Part shown: positions 23,201 to 35,936 of the stretch, one piece after another
Layout: each line of letters starts with the position of its first letter
Numbering within the stretch: position 1 is the stretch's first letter
From: Gonapodya sp. JEL0774
Taxonomy: Eukaryota; Monoblepharomycota; Monoblepharidomycetes; Monoblepharidales; Gonapodyaceae
DNA: 64,000 nt
NCBI GenBank assembly: GCA_027604505.1
Contig: JADIIX010000117.1
Coordinates: 1-64,000, forward strand
Direction: 5' to 3'
Translations under genes and position numbers: made by a program
Notes under the pieces: model-generated
What the model was told of the DNA's origin: nothing
The model's database searches: none
The model's input: only the letters and a program-made list of their open reading frames with translations

Positions 23201-23364
23201 ATGCCGATCGGATTGAGAGGGGAGTTGAGGGATGGGGTCGGATAAGGATCGCAGGGGGCCCTATCGAAAGAGTAAGAGACGGCAGAGGTGGGCTGGTGGG
23301 GAGTGCGGGAGACAATGTGAGCAAAACTTGGTTCCTGAACGCTCTCTAGATCCCTCTTGATCAT
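17211..23364 (-). CDS. Protein kinase with about forty Sel1 repeats, gene 2
   Basis: The kinase lies at about 22990-21876: glycine loop IADGGFGTVTKG, FPVAIK, hinge FITPFMKNENAAKYL, HADLKPTN (non-RD), SDFGSAK, a long acidic insert before RQYMSPERL, and C-lobe CWTHVSHCRPTF. An apparent stop after EHIV is better read as a 60-nt GTGAGG...CTAG intron, which joins the kinase in frame to the Sel1 array (21818-17211). The array is over 1500 codons in units of about 36 residues (AxxWYRKAAxQGxAxAQ, LGxCYxNGxGVEKD), with an acidic tract in the middle. The last repeats (17300-17650) are almost identical to each other and to those of gene 1. Role unknown; kinase-Sel1 fusions are expanded in some early-diverging fungi. 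The 5' end (ATG 23364 or about 23064) is uncertain. Confidence 0.8.
18671..18805 (-). repeat. Three 45-bp tandem repeats encoding an acidic tract
   Basis: Three nearly perfect 45-base units encode DADDEDDEDGEDGET repeats inside the Sel1 array. They sit in a longer Asp/Glu-rich stretch (about 18630-18880) that separates two Sel1 blocks. Confidence 0.85.
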
Positions 23365-23369
23365 CTGAC

Positions 23370-24242
23370 TTGTATCTGGATCACACGTTCGAAAACCTGT
23401 TGATCCTATCTTGCCGATTTCTCGTAACTCTGCGCTCTACAACTGTTCCATCGCAGACGACCCTAGCGTCTTCCAAGTCGTTTTCCTCATCCACCACGGG
23501 AATCACTGCGCGCGACGGTTCCACGAGCCAAGCACCTACAATCCCGATCTACGAGCCGTATGTACGGCCTCTCTTTACCAGTGGGTTGGGATGCTGTTAT
23601 TTATCTTATTGGGGACTTGGGGTCATGTCTTCGGGCAAACACTGGCTGGCAAAGATCAATCAATGTCAAACCCACCCCGTCCAGCAAACCCCATCCCACC
23701 ACCAGTGCCTTTTCAATCAAATTCCATGTCGGAAACTCTTATAGGCCCGCCACGACCACCTGCTCGCACGAAAACCAGCTCTGCTCGAACCCACCGTGCC
23801 CTCACAGATCCCACCATGCCAGAGTGGGAGGGCAACCCGAAAACCAAGATGCACCACCAAAACCTAGCAGTGGGATCTCGGATGACTGCGTGAGTTCATG
23901 TTTTCTTTTCCACTGACTCTGGTGATTCTTTGATTCAATCAAACGGACTTTCCGACCCGCAACAAACAGTTAATTTGCTATGACCAACCAAAGGACTGCG
24001 TCCTTGCGCCACGGTGAGATCTTGTTTGCAGGCATGGCGTGCTGATGGGAGACGCTCACAACTCAACGCTCTTCGTGGAACTGCCCCACCGAATTTCATG
24101 GAACACCTTTGTCAGTGGGCATATCGCAATGTGCATGGCGTGCACTCCTGCGGTGAGAGAGCAAGGAAACGGGTGCCCCGTGTTTCGTACCCGAATTACA
24201 CAGGTGGTGAGTAAAGTGGTTATGAAAAAGGATCGTTTCTAG
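23370..24242 (+). pseudogene. Degenerate RING-finger-like gene fragment
   Basis: The plus strand shows a Ser-rich start (SSKSFSSSTTGITARDGS, about 23462-23515) ending at a GTATGT donor, a Pro-rich middle, and an exon (about 24031-24212) with NTFVSGHIAMCMACTP and GCPVFRTRITQV. This resembles the second half of a C3HC4 RING (CGHxxxCxxC, CPxCR). However, the Cys before GH is Ser and the last Cys pair reads CPVF, so zinc binding would fail. The first RING half is not clear. Exon joins are tentative. A decayed E3 ligase is the simplest reading. Confidence 0.3.
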
Positions 24243-24520
24243 ATCAAACTTGAACTTGACAACCACCGTGTCCCGGTAAAGGTAAAGATATTCGGTACAT
24301 AGTTTGTTTATGGATTTGTATTGTTCAAATGTTTTTGTATTCGAAATCGCCGCCCGTACTGCACTCATCAGAAAGAATTTGAGATTTTGACCTCACGAAT
24401 CAACCATGAGAGCGCTGACTGCAACGTGCTCATAATAGATTTCGCTATGTACAGAATTATGGAGAGGTATGGCCCTTTGCACAATGGAATAAAGTCTCGT
24501 AAAATCGAATAAGGTTAAGT

Positions 24521-27500
24521 TTAGTATTCCAGATCGGAATCGTCCAAGTCATTGAAATCAACACCTTCCAGCAAGCGGTCGATTGATTGATAATCGGCTG
24601 TGGTATTTTTGGTAACAGCGGGGACGGAAAAGGGCGCTTTCCTTGCCGTGACGATGTGCGGAGGAGTTGGGGGTACCAAAATTTCAAAGTCGTCTCTGTC
24701 CTCTTTATCGCCGCCTTCTTCATTATCCGGTCGCGCAATCGACAGGGCATCACGCATAGAATCCATCTTCAACAGGTCAGAATCCATTTCTCCTTCTGTC
24801 TCATCAGTATGGTCAGAGTCGCCAGAATCCTCGTCGTACTGACCGTTCTCAAGTCCCTGCGAATCATCCTCTGCATCGTCTCTGGCATCACCACCCGAGC
24901 TTTCGGGGGTCCTCAGGGCCCATGCCATTCGAAACTTGCCACCCAGCCCACCGAGCTGGTTCGGCAAGGTTCCAAACTTGTCGTGAACTCTCGAGTGAAC
25001 ACCATGATGTCGTGCAACATTCGGTGTCAGAAGGGATTGTCGGTAGAAGTCCCGCATCGAAATGTGACCACCACTGGCCTCACTACGGTCCCCATCTTCC
25101 AACTCGCTCGTAATGATAGCCTGAGAGTCTGCGTAGTCGTCTGCGACAATAAATCCGTCAAGATCTTGATCCAAATCCTGGCCGTCCGGATCGTCCGAAG
25201 ATGCTTGACTATTATCCGATTCTTCAGCTTCAACGTCGAAGATCGGGTTTAAGTGCATAGGGAGCTTCTCTCTCCGGATGCGAACTCGATCTGCCGATGC
25301 GGTCGCTGCGTCTGCATCAGCACGTTCTTGCTGCTCGTTCGCGGAGCCAAGGCGTACCTAATCAACAATAAAATTTTGTTGTGAGGAACGGCGACGTTCA
25401 GATTTCGTTGACGATGGATGACATACCAGTCGTCGCCGTCTTGGCTCACAGGCTGCTTCAGCATCGCCAATTTTGGCATCAACATCAATCGCATCCTCAG
25501 TTAGTGGATCTTGCTTCGGTGATCGTCGTCCAAGTTTACGTTTGCGTTTAGCAATCGGCATTTGGCTGGGAGCGTCCTCAGAAAGAACAACAGGTGTTGG
25601 CTTTGCAGAGGCCTGGCCCAGCCCACGGGCTAAGATTGGAGATGTAAGCACCTCCTTTCTGGTATGGACGCCAGAAGACTGAAGAGGCAGTTGTGGATTA
25701 GTAGTGGACGATAGCAAACAAAACGCTGATGTTGATGAATCACGGAGGACATCTCTAGTGTCCGATGAGGGTACCAATTTCCTATGCAAACAATCCTGGG
25801 CGCTGTTCATAACGCTAACCGGTAGTGGAGCTGGTGAGACAAGATCCTTCGATCTAGCAGATATGATTGGTTGGTCTTTTGCGTGAGCTGGCGAGCTCTT
25901 TGGCGGATTGTTGGTGGACACAATATTCGCTCTCTGTGCTTCCAAATAGTGCCACAGCTGTCTACCCGGTGGTGGCCCGAGATAGTCCTCCTCTCCAAGA
26001 GGGTCCCGACATGCCACTTCCAACTGTTGCAACAATATGCGCCTTTGCTCTTCACGCTCTTTTCGACGGCGCGCTACACGCAGTAGTGGAGCAGGAGCTT
26101 CGCAACCCGGGAGAACGATGGCTTCCCCTTGCCTTCGAACTCGAGGTAGCTCGTCAATGAATCGTTTCCACTGCTCCACCGCAACAGTTGAGACCTGACC
26201 ACTGATAGCCAACGGCGGAGTCTGTTGGAGGGCGTGTGATCTGTCTACACCAGCACGAATATTCCTTTCCAGTGTCCGCTCCTTTTCGTGGACGCCCACC
26301 TTTACCGAAGTCGAAGGCGGTTTATCTACGGCAATTTTCCCATCAATAGCGTGATTTGTCCGAACGGAAACATTGACTGGAACCCGCGTAGCTTCAAATT
26401 TGAGTGATTCAAGTGGTCGGGGGTTCCCCTTGTCGGCATTCGAAATATTGGTCTTCACACTTCCTCGCAAGAGTTGACTCGGTGCTTCGATCTCATCATC
26501 ACTGTCTTCAATCTCCAATAGTCTTAGTGAAACAGGGGGGTTCGCTTTCGTGACAGCTGATCGCTTGTGTGCTGACTCTGGTGGAGAGAGCAAACTCGCG
26601 AGAGGGTCCACTCCAGCTTCTTCGATCACCTTGATAGGATCTAATGCAGGGGCAATTTCCCAATCAAAGTCCAGCCCAGGAGAGAATTCCATTCCGGGAT
26701 CCATAGGCGAAAGTGGTCGGTTCTCCTCTATCTCCGTAGGGGGCGGTGGGCAGCCAGACTCCGCACGCAAGTCACACTCTTCACTCGCTGGGCGCTTTAG
26801 CCGTCTCCGCTTTTGTCCTTTTCCGTAGCCATCTTCATTCTCTCCTGCCCTGCGCTCGGTACGAAAGTCATCATCGTCAGACTCGTCAAGGTGTGTGGAG
26901 GTTTTGCGTTTCCTGGCAGTCGCTCTTCCATCCAATTCACCTTTAGCATCCCAAGAAAAAGAATCAACTCCGAGAAGAACATCCCCCATTTCGAGGAAAC
27001 GTTCCAACCTCGCTGCGTACGACCCCACCTTCCGATTTGCGATGTCGAGACCTCGTTCTTCTGCTTCCTCTTCTAAAAATCCCTGTACCCGATCCACGAG
27101 ATTCACAAAAGAGAGGCATCTTGAGCTATGTCCGAGCAAATGCGTTCCGGTTGGGCGCCCTTGCAGGTGCAAGTACCTGAGCTTCGCGGCACTGGTCCAC
27201 TCGTACTTCCTGACACCATGGTGGAGGGAGTTCATCCGCTGAAATTCAAGAAGCTCCTCTTTCGTCAAAAAAGCCTTGGATGAAACGTCGGAGCGAGCGG
27301 CAGATTTGGCTCCCGCCACCGCGAGGGCCTTCGCCGCAGCTTCTATTGCGTCATCTGCATCAGAAGGAATCTCGACAATTTGCTTTACAAGTTGGGGCCC
27401 AGAGCCACCATTAATGTCGGGTGGGAGGAGTTGGTTGGGAGGGTAGAACTTGAATCTAGAATAAATGCGGTATCGTTTGCGACAGGCAACAAACGTGGGA

Positions 27501-30500
27501 TGTTGATGAAAGTAACGTTTTGTACGCAAGAAACACACCTCTTTTCCTGCATAGCTATAGCTCGCTGCATATTCCTGTACTTCTGCAGGCTCTCGTGATA
27601 AGATCTCTCCTCCTTCCCCTCCTGCAACAATAGAACTACCCTTCCCTCTCGTTTTCGACCTGTGCGCCCCATACGCTGAATCATGCGAGTCGGACTCGCC
27701 TGAGAGTCGTAGCACACAATCAGATCAACCTCGCCGATGTCGAGACCTTCTTCGCCGATTGAGGTCGCGACAAGTACATTGTGTGTGCCACTGAGAAAGC
27801 GTTGGAGGACCTTCATTGGTGGGTTTCAAAAAATGATGGAGATGCGACTCTGCTCAGTCAGAATGCAATCTCAGTCTTTCACAGCAAGGAACATACCGCT
27901 GATTGTTCTTTTTGCGACATTCCCCCTTTTCCTCGCCCTGAAGACCCACTCGCGCCACCTCTGCCCCGTCCCCGTGTTCCTCCACCTCGGCCGCTTGTAC
28001 TTCCACCACTCTGTCCAACAAAGACAGCCACTCGAACGACTGGTGCTTGCCTTGATAAGACCTCCACGATCTCCTCGACAGACTCCCGAAGACTGGAAAA
28101 CACCATGCACCGTGTGTCTCTGCCTTCAGCTCTCGCGCGACCAAAATGTTCGCGGACAACTTCGGCGAGTTTCCGTAGCTTGGGGTGACCGAAAAATTCG
28201 GGCTGAGTGACCAGCGACTCGATGTTGTCCAGCAGCTGTGAGTACTCCCTCGAAGTAACAATATTCCGGCGCGTTTGGGAAACGTGCCCCTCCGCACTCA
28301 GGGTAGATGTTTTATAATTCACCAAATCCTTACGTGCCGTACGGATCCCAAACTGCACAAGGTTGTTCATTGCCTTGACGAGAGAAATGGCTGCTCCAAA
28401 ATCAGCCTCTACAGCGTGAGCTTGAGCTGGAGGTAGTGTGATCTTGGTTTCTCTTCGCCACTTGTCCCTTTGCGTCATAATCCCGTATGAGCTGATGGCA
28501 TCGGCTCTTTGTAAAAGTCAGAGAATAGACGGCCCGGAATGTGGATGATACTTTGAGAACACCGCGTTCCTTCACAAGAAGCAGCCAGTGACTCACTTAT
28601 TTGTCCAAATGGCCTTGTTCCCCATCAACCTACTCAACACAGGATTCACTATTCTGTCCAACGCCCCTTTGCATGCTAGTCCCGTTGCGTCTTCCTTCAG
28701 CACAACGAGCTCACTCTTCCTCTCGTGTACATACGGTGCCACATCCGGATGATCGTCCGCTCGAATCTCAATGGCCGAGATCAAGAGGTTGGAGAGGACG
28801 GACTGAACGGCATTGGTATCGGAACCTGGTGTGGCAGTCAAGGCGAGAACGCGGAAGTGTGGGTTGCGGCGGAGTAGCAGTTTTATGCACTAATTCGGAG
28901 ATAGAGGGAATAGCAGGGAGTGTGAAAACTGAGAGTGTGTCACTTGCATACACGCGAACCGTTCGCCGGCCACGAAGTCCTCCCCCGAGGTTTCTAAACG
29001 ACGTTTTGGTCCCAAGGCATGGTGTTCCTCTCATTGTGAAAATGCTCACCATGCAATACGAGTGATTCCCCTGAGCCCTATGGGCTTCGTCCACAACAAG
29101 CAAGGAGAAAGTCTCTGCGGGGACGGCCCGCTCATCGAGGTCGTTTTGGAGCACTTGCGCGGTACAAAAGAGACTGATGCAGATACATATGGGGAGAATT
29201 TGATGGAGGAAAGAATAGAATGCCGGAATGGGGGAAGGGTCAGTGTTCGGAGGATTTCAGACCATCAAGAGTACGGAAAACATGATCGTGGGATAGACCA
29301 CGTCTTGAGACAAAGCTTAAAGCTTGAGTCGAGTTCATTTCGAACCAATCCATCCGCAGAAAGAGCATTTCCAAGGTAATTGCTTCCGTGGTCCATGATA
29401 TCCGTTCCAATCCAAAGCGGCCGAGATTACTCTCAGTTTCTTCAACCATACTCACAGCCGTTTCGCGGTCCACGTCAAGATTCTAGACCCCTGCATGACT
29501 TCTCCTGTCATCTCTCCGCACCATTCAACTGGGATACCGACACTCTTCCAACATGCTTCCATCTGTTGCGTGACGAGAGCCTTGGTCGGTGCGATAAACA
29601 CAACACGGGACTTTGGAAACCATCTGAGATGGTTGAGAATAACTACTGCGGCGATGAACGTTTTGCCAAGACCGGTGGGGAGGGACACGAGGGTGTTTTG
29701 GAAGAGAGAGCGGCGGACAATGTCGATCTGGTAGCTCCGCACCGGCATGTTTGTAGGGTATATCCAGGAGAGGATAGCGGTGGGGTCGTGTGGGTGAGGG
29801 GACATATTTGGTGGGGGATTGGGGAGTCCGGCTGGAATTACGTATTGCGGACCAGAGCCTGAGCCAGAGCCTGAGCCTGTATTATTGACACGGCTTGTGA
29901 CGCCGGAATTATTGTTTGGTCGACCGGGGCCAAAGTTGGCGTTGGCTGTGTGTCCAAATGTGGTGTGCCCTGCTCCAGGTCCCCCCGACGTGCTTGGGCG
30001 GGCAAAGGAAGCAGACAGGCCCGCACCGTCATTCCCAGCCGCAAACGTGGTGGCCGTCTCGGCAACTGCCCTGTAAGAGCCCTTTGATTGGGCAGCCTGC
30101 ACTGCCGGTGGCCCACCCTGCATTCCGAATGCGTGGAGGGTCACCTGTTTCGTCGGTTTGGCAAAGTCCGGAGGGGGGTTGCGCATCGGGCGCTTGAAAG
30201 GCGCCAATAGCGTTTGTTGCAGGCGAGGAGTTTGGTTCGTTTGGTTCTGAAACGAGGAGAGTATGCAGGTCACGCATCAAGTCCCATCAAGAGGGACAGC
30301 GGGATGAAATTACCGACACCTTAAGCCTGCAGAAAGTACTTTGCACTGCACTCACATTCACGCGGCCCGTGACTGCCGCCGTGCCCCCCACGCCGTCCGT
30401 CCCAAAACTACCGCCCATTCCGACCGTGCTGTTCCCTCGGACCCCATTCGATCCACCGTTTGCCAGGCCTGCATTGACGGCTTCGAGGGCTGCTAAAAAA

Positions 30501-30529
30501 ACGTCGTCGTCATCGTCATCGAACTCCAT
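24521..30529 (-). CDS. FANCM/Mph1-family DNA helicase
   Basis: ATG 30529 starts [10 protein letters not shown] disordered N-terminus carries two PIP-box-like motifs ([15 protein letters not shown]). The SF2 core follows: [13 protein letters not shown], Walker A PTGLGKT (29659-29679), [16 protein letters not shown] (29080-29091), ALTATPGS, an insert domain, [29 protein letters not shown] and motif [17 protein letters not shown] (about 27650-27695). This closely follows the FANCM/Mph1/Hef order. These translocases remodel stalled forks and D-loops in crosslink repair. The tail (27360-24521) is long and disordered, with acidic and KRKRK-type patches; a 75-nt GTATGT...TTAG intron joins its last exon near 25354. 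Unusual: an RGG-rich loop inside the second RecA lobe (about 27930-28010). No ERCC4 nuclease domain is present. Confidence 0.88.
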
Positions 30530-33252
30530 CCTTTGGGGGACGAGTTCGGTTCATTCAAGGCAGCTTCTGCTGGTGCCGGGTCCGCCGGCAGAGGACTTCG
30601 CATTGACCCGACAGCAAAGGAATGAATGAACATTACACACATGAAACCCCAAATCTTCCGAGAATTCTCCTCCAACGACCCCCGCCACTGCTGCCGCTGT
30701 TTCGATATTTTTCCTTATTAATTCTCAATAATTGTCAAGGGGTAACCCTTGACGAAAAACGCCCAGGGACATCCACAATGCGCGGAAATTGTATAGGGTG
30801 ATCGGATTTCAAACATTGTATGCTTTCTCGATATGTTTCTGGGGAAAATTTTTGTTCATGGCAAGCCTGTGATCGGCTGGGATTCTGCAGGTCATCCGAA
30901 GTTGTACATAACGTCCAACCTCGCCCTTGTGAGCTGCGAAGAATCCCGAAAGCCTTTCCTGTACTCTTACTGATTGCGCGTCTCCTGTTTCCGTTCAGGA
31001 TTCCCGCGTGCTGTCTTTGCTTACTCCACCATGCAGCGTGAGTTTACACTCTCACGCGTCATAATGCGGGTACAATGTGGGGCCATGTGTAATCGTGGTA
31101 CCGTGCATAAGAAGGAACGTGTTTCGAGCAATGCGACGTGGTTAATCTTTGTATGATGTAAGGAGTTGTCGTACCTCGATATCATTTGGCGAGTGGATTT
31201 ATGGGGCTATACAGCGAATAGAGATATGAAATGTTGCGCGAGTAAATCGTTGTATACTAGTAGTCATAGTCCAAGCAATTCGTCATGCAAACAGTTGTTG
31301 GGAAACGAGTCCGAGGGTGTCTGTGTGCCACGCTGCAGACGGTGTTTGGTTCATATCACAGAGAACATTATATCTTCGACTAGGCAGAGCTCTTTAAGTG
31401 TTTGTATTTAATCCCATATTTGAATATTTGGGTAACGAGCCGTAACCATTAATTCACCTAGTGTTGTTCGGGCTGTTCCTGGCAATTCATCTCTTACAAT
31501 GTCACCAATCGGAGCTATTGTACTTCAAAAGAACGCTCGACAAACCTCCTTTGCCCTCTGTTGGCCCATATGTATGTACACACTCGAATCTCGATCGTCA
31601 GAACTGTGCGAATCGTTCTCTTGATTGGTGGGACGAGTTGCACTCCCCATCTCTCAAACACAATCCAGAACATGGCTTGATGCTTTGGTACTGGAATGAG
31701 TAGCAAATCGTGCCGCTAACTAACAGGTGTTGTGAAACATACGTACTCGAAAATATACGACACAGCCCACTGCAGACAACGACGCAAGCGACAAAGCACT
31801 CGAGAGGAGATCACCGTCGACATTTCACAATCGAACTACATAACTTATTTCCCGTGACAACAATTTGGCTTATCGGGTCATTACTAAGCTTGTTTTGTGG
31901 AGGCGGAATCTTATTATCAAGCCTGTCTCCTCTCTCGTTCAGGTACCGGCCACAGGTGCAATCAGATGGATATCTCCAAAGAGAGAGAACGATAGGTCGA
32001 GGTCTGCAAAGAAGATTACGTCGAGCTCCACGGTATACAACGCAGAAGTGTCGTTCTACAGGTTGTGGAATATACACGGCGAGTAACCACCTTCGATCGC
32101 TCGACCTCTCACTGCAAAGTGACGTCACGATGAATTAATTTGCAAAGCTTGAACTGAGTGATTCCCGATCATTCGAATCGGGACAACTTCTTGAGAGACT
32201 TGTTGCACCAGATCCACACTGGATGTTTGAGTCTCTTGTCGATGTATTATAGTAATCCACCATTTGCTGTTTGAACTACCTGTGAAACAATTACGAGTGC
32301 TCTCACGCAAAAAAATGAATTCGCAGAGAGGAAGGCGGAACACCGCCAGAACTGCAAAGTGCTGTTTCAATCGTCTGATCTCAGCAATAGAATGGATGCG
32401 GCTAATCTAGCCCAGCAAAAGTGCCGGGTGATGCATCCAGGTAGTGGAGCAGTCGAGATAAGATAACGGGAAGGGCAAAGGGGCATCTGCAACAAATCAC
32501 CATCGAATGCGGGAGCTCTTATTTGATGGAATTCGAATCGCTGTACTCATCGCTTTCACAGGAGGCTGGAACAAATATAACCGGGAATGCGCATGATGCA
32601 GAATAAAGCGGGCCGTATTTATCATGAAGAGTCCCCCATTCACAACCCTTTCCGAGAATAAATGTAACGATTTCGACGAGGGGACCAGATAAGATGGGAA
32701 GAATAAGCTTACTCATTATTTAGTAACTCAATGACGCGAGAGGGGCAGATTGTTCAGGCGCTGCCTCTTGGTCATATACGGGTTTGTTGTTGCTATGGGA
32801 GATTGAGACTCGAAATTATCGTACAACCACTGGGGAGCTCAAGAAGAGATTCCATCAAAAATATTCACGCAATGCGCTTTATCTTTGACCACAGTTTGGG
32901 CAGTGAATATGTCTATCGGGCAGGAACAACATTTTGATAAGTTGCTTCCGATCAGGAATTTGACCTCGGGATGGGAAGAGCCGCAAACCTTTGGAACCCG
33001 AGACCTCCAGGACGGCGTTTATAAACCAAGACGATTTCCTGCTGTTTTCGCAATCTCCAAAGTTGCAAAGTTGGAAACTCGGCAACTTTGAAAGCATCGT
33101 GGAATCGCAATCATTTACCTTCAGGTGAGGACAAAGTCGCTGCCTGGTTCTACAGCACCCTGATCGTTATCTCTCCGCTCCTTTTTAAAACAAAAAAGAG
33201 CCATCGCTTTTTCGCACTGTTTTCCGTACTCTTGGCGATTCGATTCCCTGCG
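30530..33252. other. Large region without a recognisable gene
   Basis: About 2.7 kb, A/T-richer than its flanks. Frames here are short (the longest is 142 codons at 31710-32138) and lack family features. The last 150 bases lead into the permease start, and an open frame extends upstream of its ATG from 33088. No tRNA A/B boxes, terminal inverted repeats or transposase remnants were recognised. Confidence 0.4.
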
Positions 33253-35610
33253 ATGAAGTTCAGTCTGCGTGTCCAAGGGTCGTCAAACTGGCTCACCAAC
33301 TACGAGCTCTTGCCTCTGGCTCCGGAGCGTCGAACGTGGGGATGGACCTCCTACGTGTCCTTCTGGATCTCCGATGCCGTGAACCTTTCTTCTGCCGTCA
33401 TTGTTGCCAGTGCGGTATGTTGCTGTTTTTACATTGGTTTCCTTGTGGTCGAGATGACCGCGCGTGTTGTTTGGGAAGAGAACAAATCACGAACCCACCT
33501 GATCGTCATTACTCTGCTTGTCGATCTCCATTCAAAACAGGTTGTTTCCGGCCTGAACTGGTGGCAAGCGTGGATTTCCACTCTTCTCGCTTACACCATC
33601 GCCTCGTGGGGTATCGTTTTGATGAGTAAGGCCGGTGCGACATATCACGTCGGATTTCCTCCAATTGCAAGAGTTGCTTTCGGAGTTTTCGGTGGTATGT
33701 GGCCCGTCTTCAACCGTGTAGTAACTTCAACTCTCTGGGTGTGTGTTTGAGTCCTCCTTTGCCCGCATTTCGACGCGTTTGAAACCTCTTCATGCGCTAA
33801 CTCTCCTCATTCTCTCGCATCTTTCGCTCTGCTCCCTCTCATTTGCTCTCTCTAGTTCGCTTTCCAAAGTGCTCTCGGTGGTGGATGCGCAACCCTCGTC
33901 CTTCGCGCTCTCATCCCCCAGTACAATGATATCCCCAACACCCTCTCGGAATCCGCTGGAATCACTTCCAGGGATCTCCTTTCCTTGATTATTTTCTGGC
34001 TCACTTGGTATGTGTTGCAGAAAACTCCCTGAATTTCGACTTTTGCATTACACACGTAAAAGTCCGACTGGATTCTCACACCATTCACACCACATTCCAC
34101 AGCATCCCCGGCGTCCTCACCCGCCCCGAAAAACTCAAGTACCTTTTCATGGCCAAATCGATCCTCACTCCGATCGGCTTTTTCGCCCTGCTCGGCTGGT
34201 CCGTCAGCCAAGCCGGTGGCCTGGGCCCCATCGTCTCTGTCCCGGCTAAACTCGAAGGCTCCGCTCTCGGATGGGCATTTGTGGCCGCGATTACGAGTCA
34301 GCTGAGTAACATGGTGGTGAGTGGTAATTTTTATCTCTCGAATCGATATCCGGTTTCAAAGTGCGTGGTTGGGATCTCACTGTGTACTCAAACGTCTCCA
34401 ATTGTTTGTACCTCGTTCTCACAGACGCTTCTGGTAAACTGTGCAGACTTTGCCCGTCTCGCAAAGAAGCAATCCGATGTCGTCGCTCCTCAACTTATTG
34501 CCATGCCTGGTTCGTTCGCACTCACCTCCCTCATCGTGAGTTCTCATCAAGAGCTGTGTACCTTCACCTTCATCTCGCTCACCAACTCCGCTGCTTTCAG
34601 GGTTTGTGGATCGCCTCCTCGTCCCAAGTTATCTTCAACACCGAAGTTTTCAACCCGCTCGACATCCTGGTCCTCCGCTTAAACCAGGACCCGTTCAACG
34701 CCACCACCCGTGTGGGATGTTTCTTTATCGGAGCATGCTTTTGGGTACGTATTTGGAAGAAACATCGTCACGTTGCCCCAAATGATTATCAGTGCAGTCG
34801 TGCAGACTTTCTGATGTGCTCTCTCCATCCACGACACCACAGATCGGGCAAATCGGTACAAACATCGCCGCAAACTCCCTCTCCGCCGGTAGCGATGGCG
34901 CAGCCCTCCTTCCCCGCTACATTGACATTCGTCGTGGCGGGTTTATCTGTGCCTGCTTGGCCCTCATTGTCCAACCGTGGAGGCTCGTGCAGTCCGACAG
35001 CTTCGCTACGTACTTGGGATCCTACTCGGTCCTGCTGTCGCCCTTCTTGGGTATCATGTTGTCCGACTATTACGTCATTCGAAGGGGATTGCTGAACGTT
35101 CCCCACATGTACACAACTGAGCGCGGTAGGTTGATTGATAAACGCACATTTAGTCTCCTTGTAATGTTCCTTACTCTTTATCGCCGCCGCGTTACAGGTA
35201 CTGATTATATGTACGGCAGTTACGGCGTCAACTGGCGCTCTGTCGTGGCATACATTTGCGGTCTCGCAATCAATATGCCAGGTGAGAAAAACAACTCCCT
35301 GGACAGGACACTACTTGAAATCTCGCTGAATATCTGTTTTCGCCCCTGTATAGGCTTCATTGGTGCCGGTACCGGCTCGTTTGCTAATGAAGGTGTCCAG
35401 CACATCTTCCAGCTAGCCTTCTTCGTCGGTCTCGGTGTCTCATCCTTCGTCTACCTCCTTTGCTGCTGGGTTTCGCTCCCTCAGGGCGGAGTGCCCTTTG
35501 GAGAGAAGGGGTGGTACGAACCCAAGGGTGGATTCGAGGATCCCAAGTGGCTCGCGTCCATTCCCATCGACACCAAGGAGGAGTCCGAGGCTGTGGGTGA
35601 GAAGATCTGA
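33253..35610 (+). CDS. NCS1 nucleobase/allantoin permease
   Basis: ATG 33253 gives MKFSLRVQG, then the NCS1 signature WLTNYELLPLAPERRTWGW and SFWISDAVNLSSAV. Later exons carry NWWQAWISTLLAY, the GATYHVGFPPIARVAFG loop (about 33635-33685), SALGGGCATLVLRALIPQ, GIMLSDYYVIRRG (35048-35086) and a final hydrophobic exon ending EAVGEKI at 35610. About nine exons and roughly a dozen membrane helices match the Fur4/Dal4/Fui1 branch of proton-coupled uracil, uridine, allantoin and hydantoin importers in the plasma membrane. The start agrees with fungal homologues, although the frame is open upstream. The hydantoin racemase-like gene 1.7 kb away suggests a ureide or hydantoin substrate, which is inference. 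Confidence 0.88.
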
Positions 35611-35936
35611 TCGCGTTTATGGTCCAGCCCGTCAGGGGATGTAGTCTTGATTCATGGAAGCGTAATTCTTGTTGAAATGTGGTAATACCACGTTTTGTAG
35701 TAATGTCTATACGACTGTGAATAATACGTTGAGAGTTTGAAGAAAATGGAGTGGCATCGCCATATCTATTTTAAGATTCCAAGAGTGCTCATCGGAGTAG
35801 TGAAACTAATTCGAACTCAAGTAGACTAATCCACTCCACAGCACTGTCTCCACATAGCAACAATATTCTTGCTGATACTAGGAAACAACAAGAGAATTGG
35901 AGATCTGTTTAAACTGATAAGCGAAGTGTCATTGTT
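35611..35936. other. Convergent 3' intergenic region
   Basis: A/T-rich sequence between the permease and the F-box gene 3' ends. No gene seen. Confidence 0.5.

Noticed and set aside
30530-33252. Possible transposon or tRNA cluster in the gene-poor interval
   Set aside because: No transposase or reverse-transcriptase motif, terminal repeats or tRNA boxes could be recognised by eye; a tRNAscan or repeat search would be decisive.
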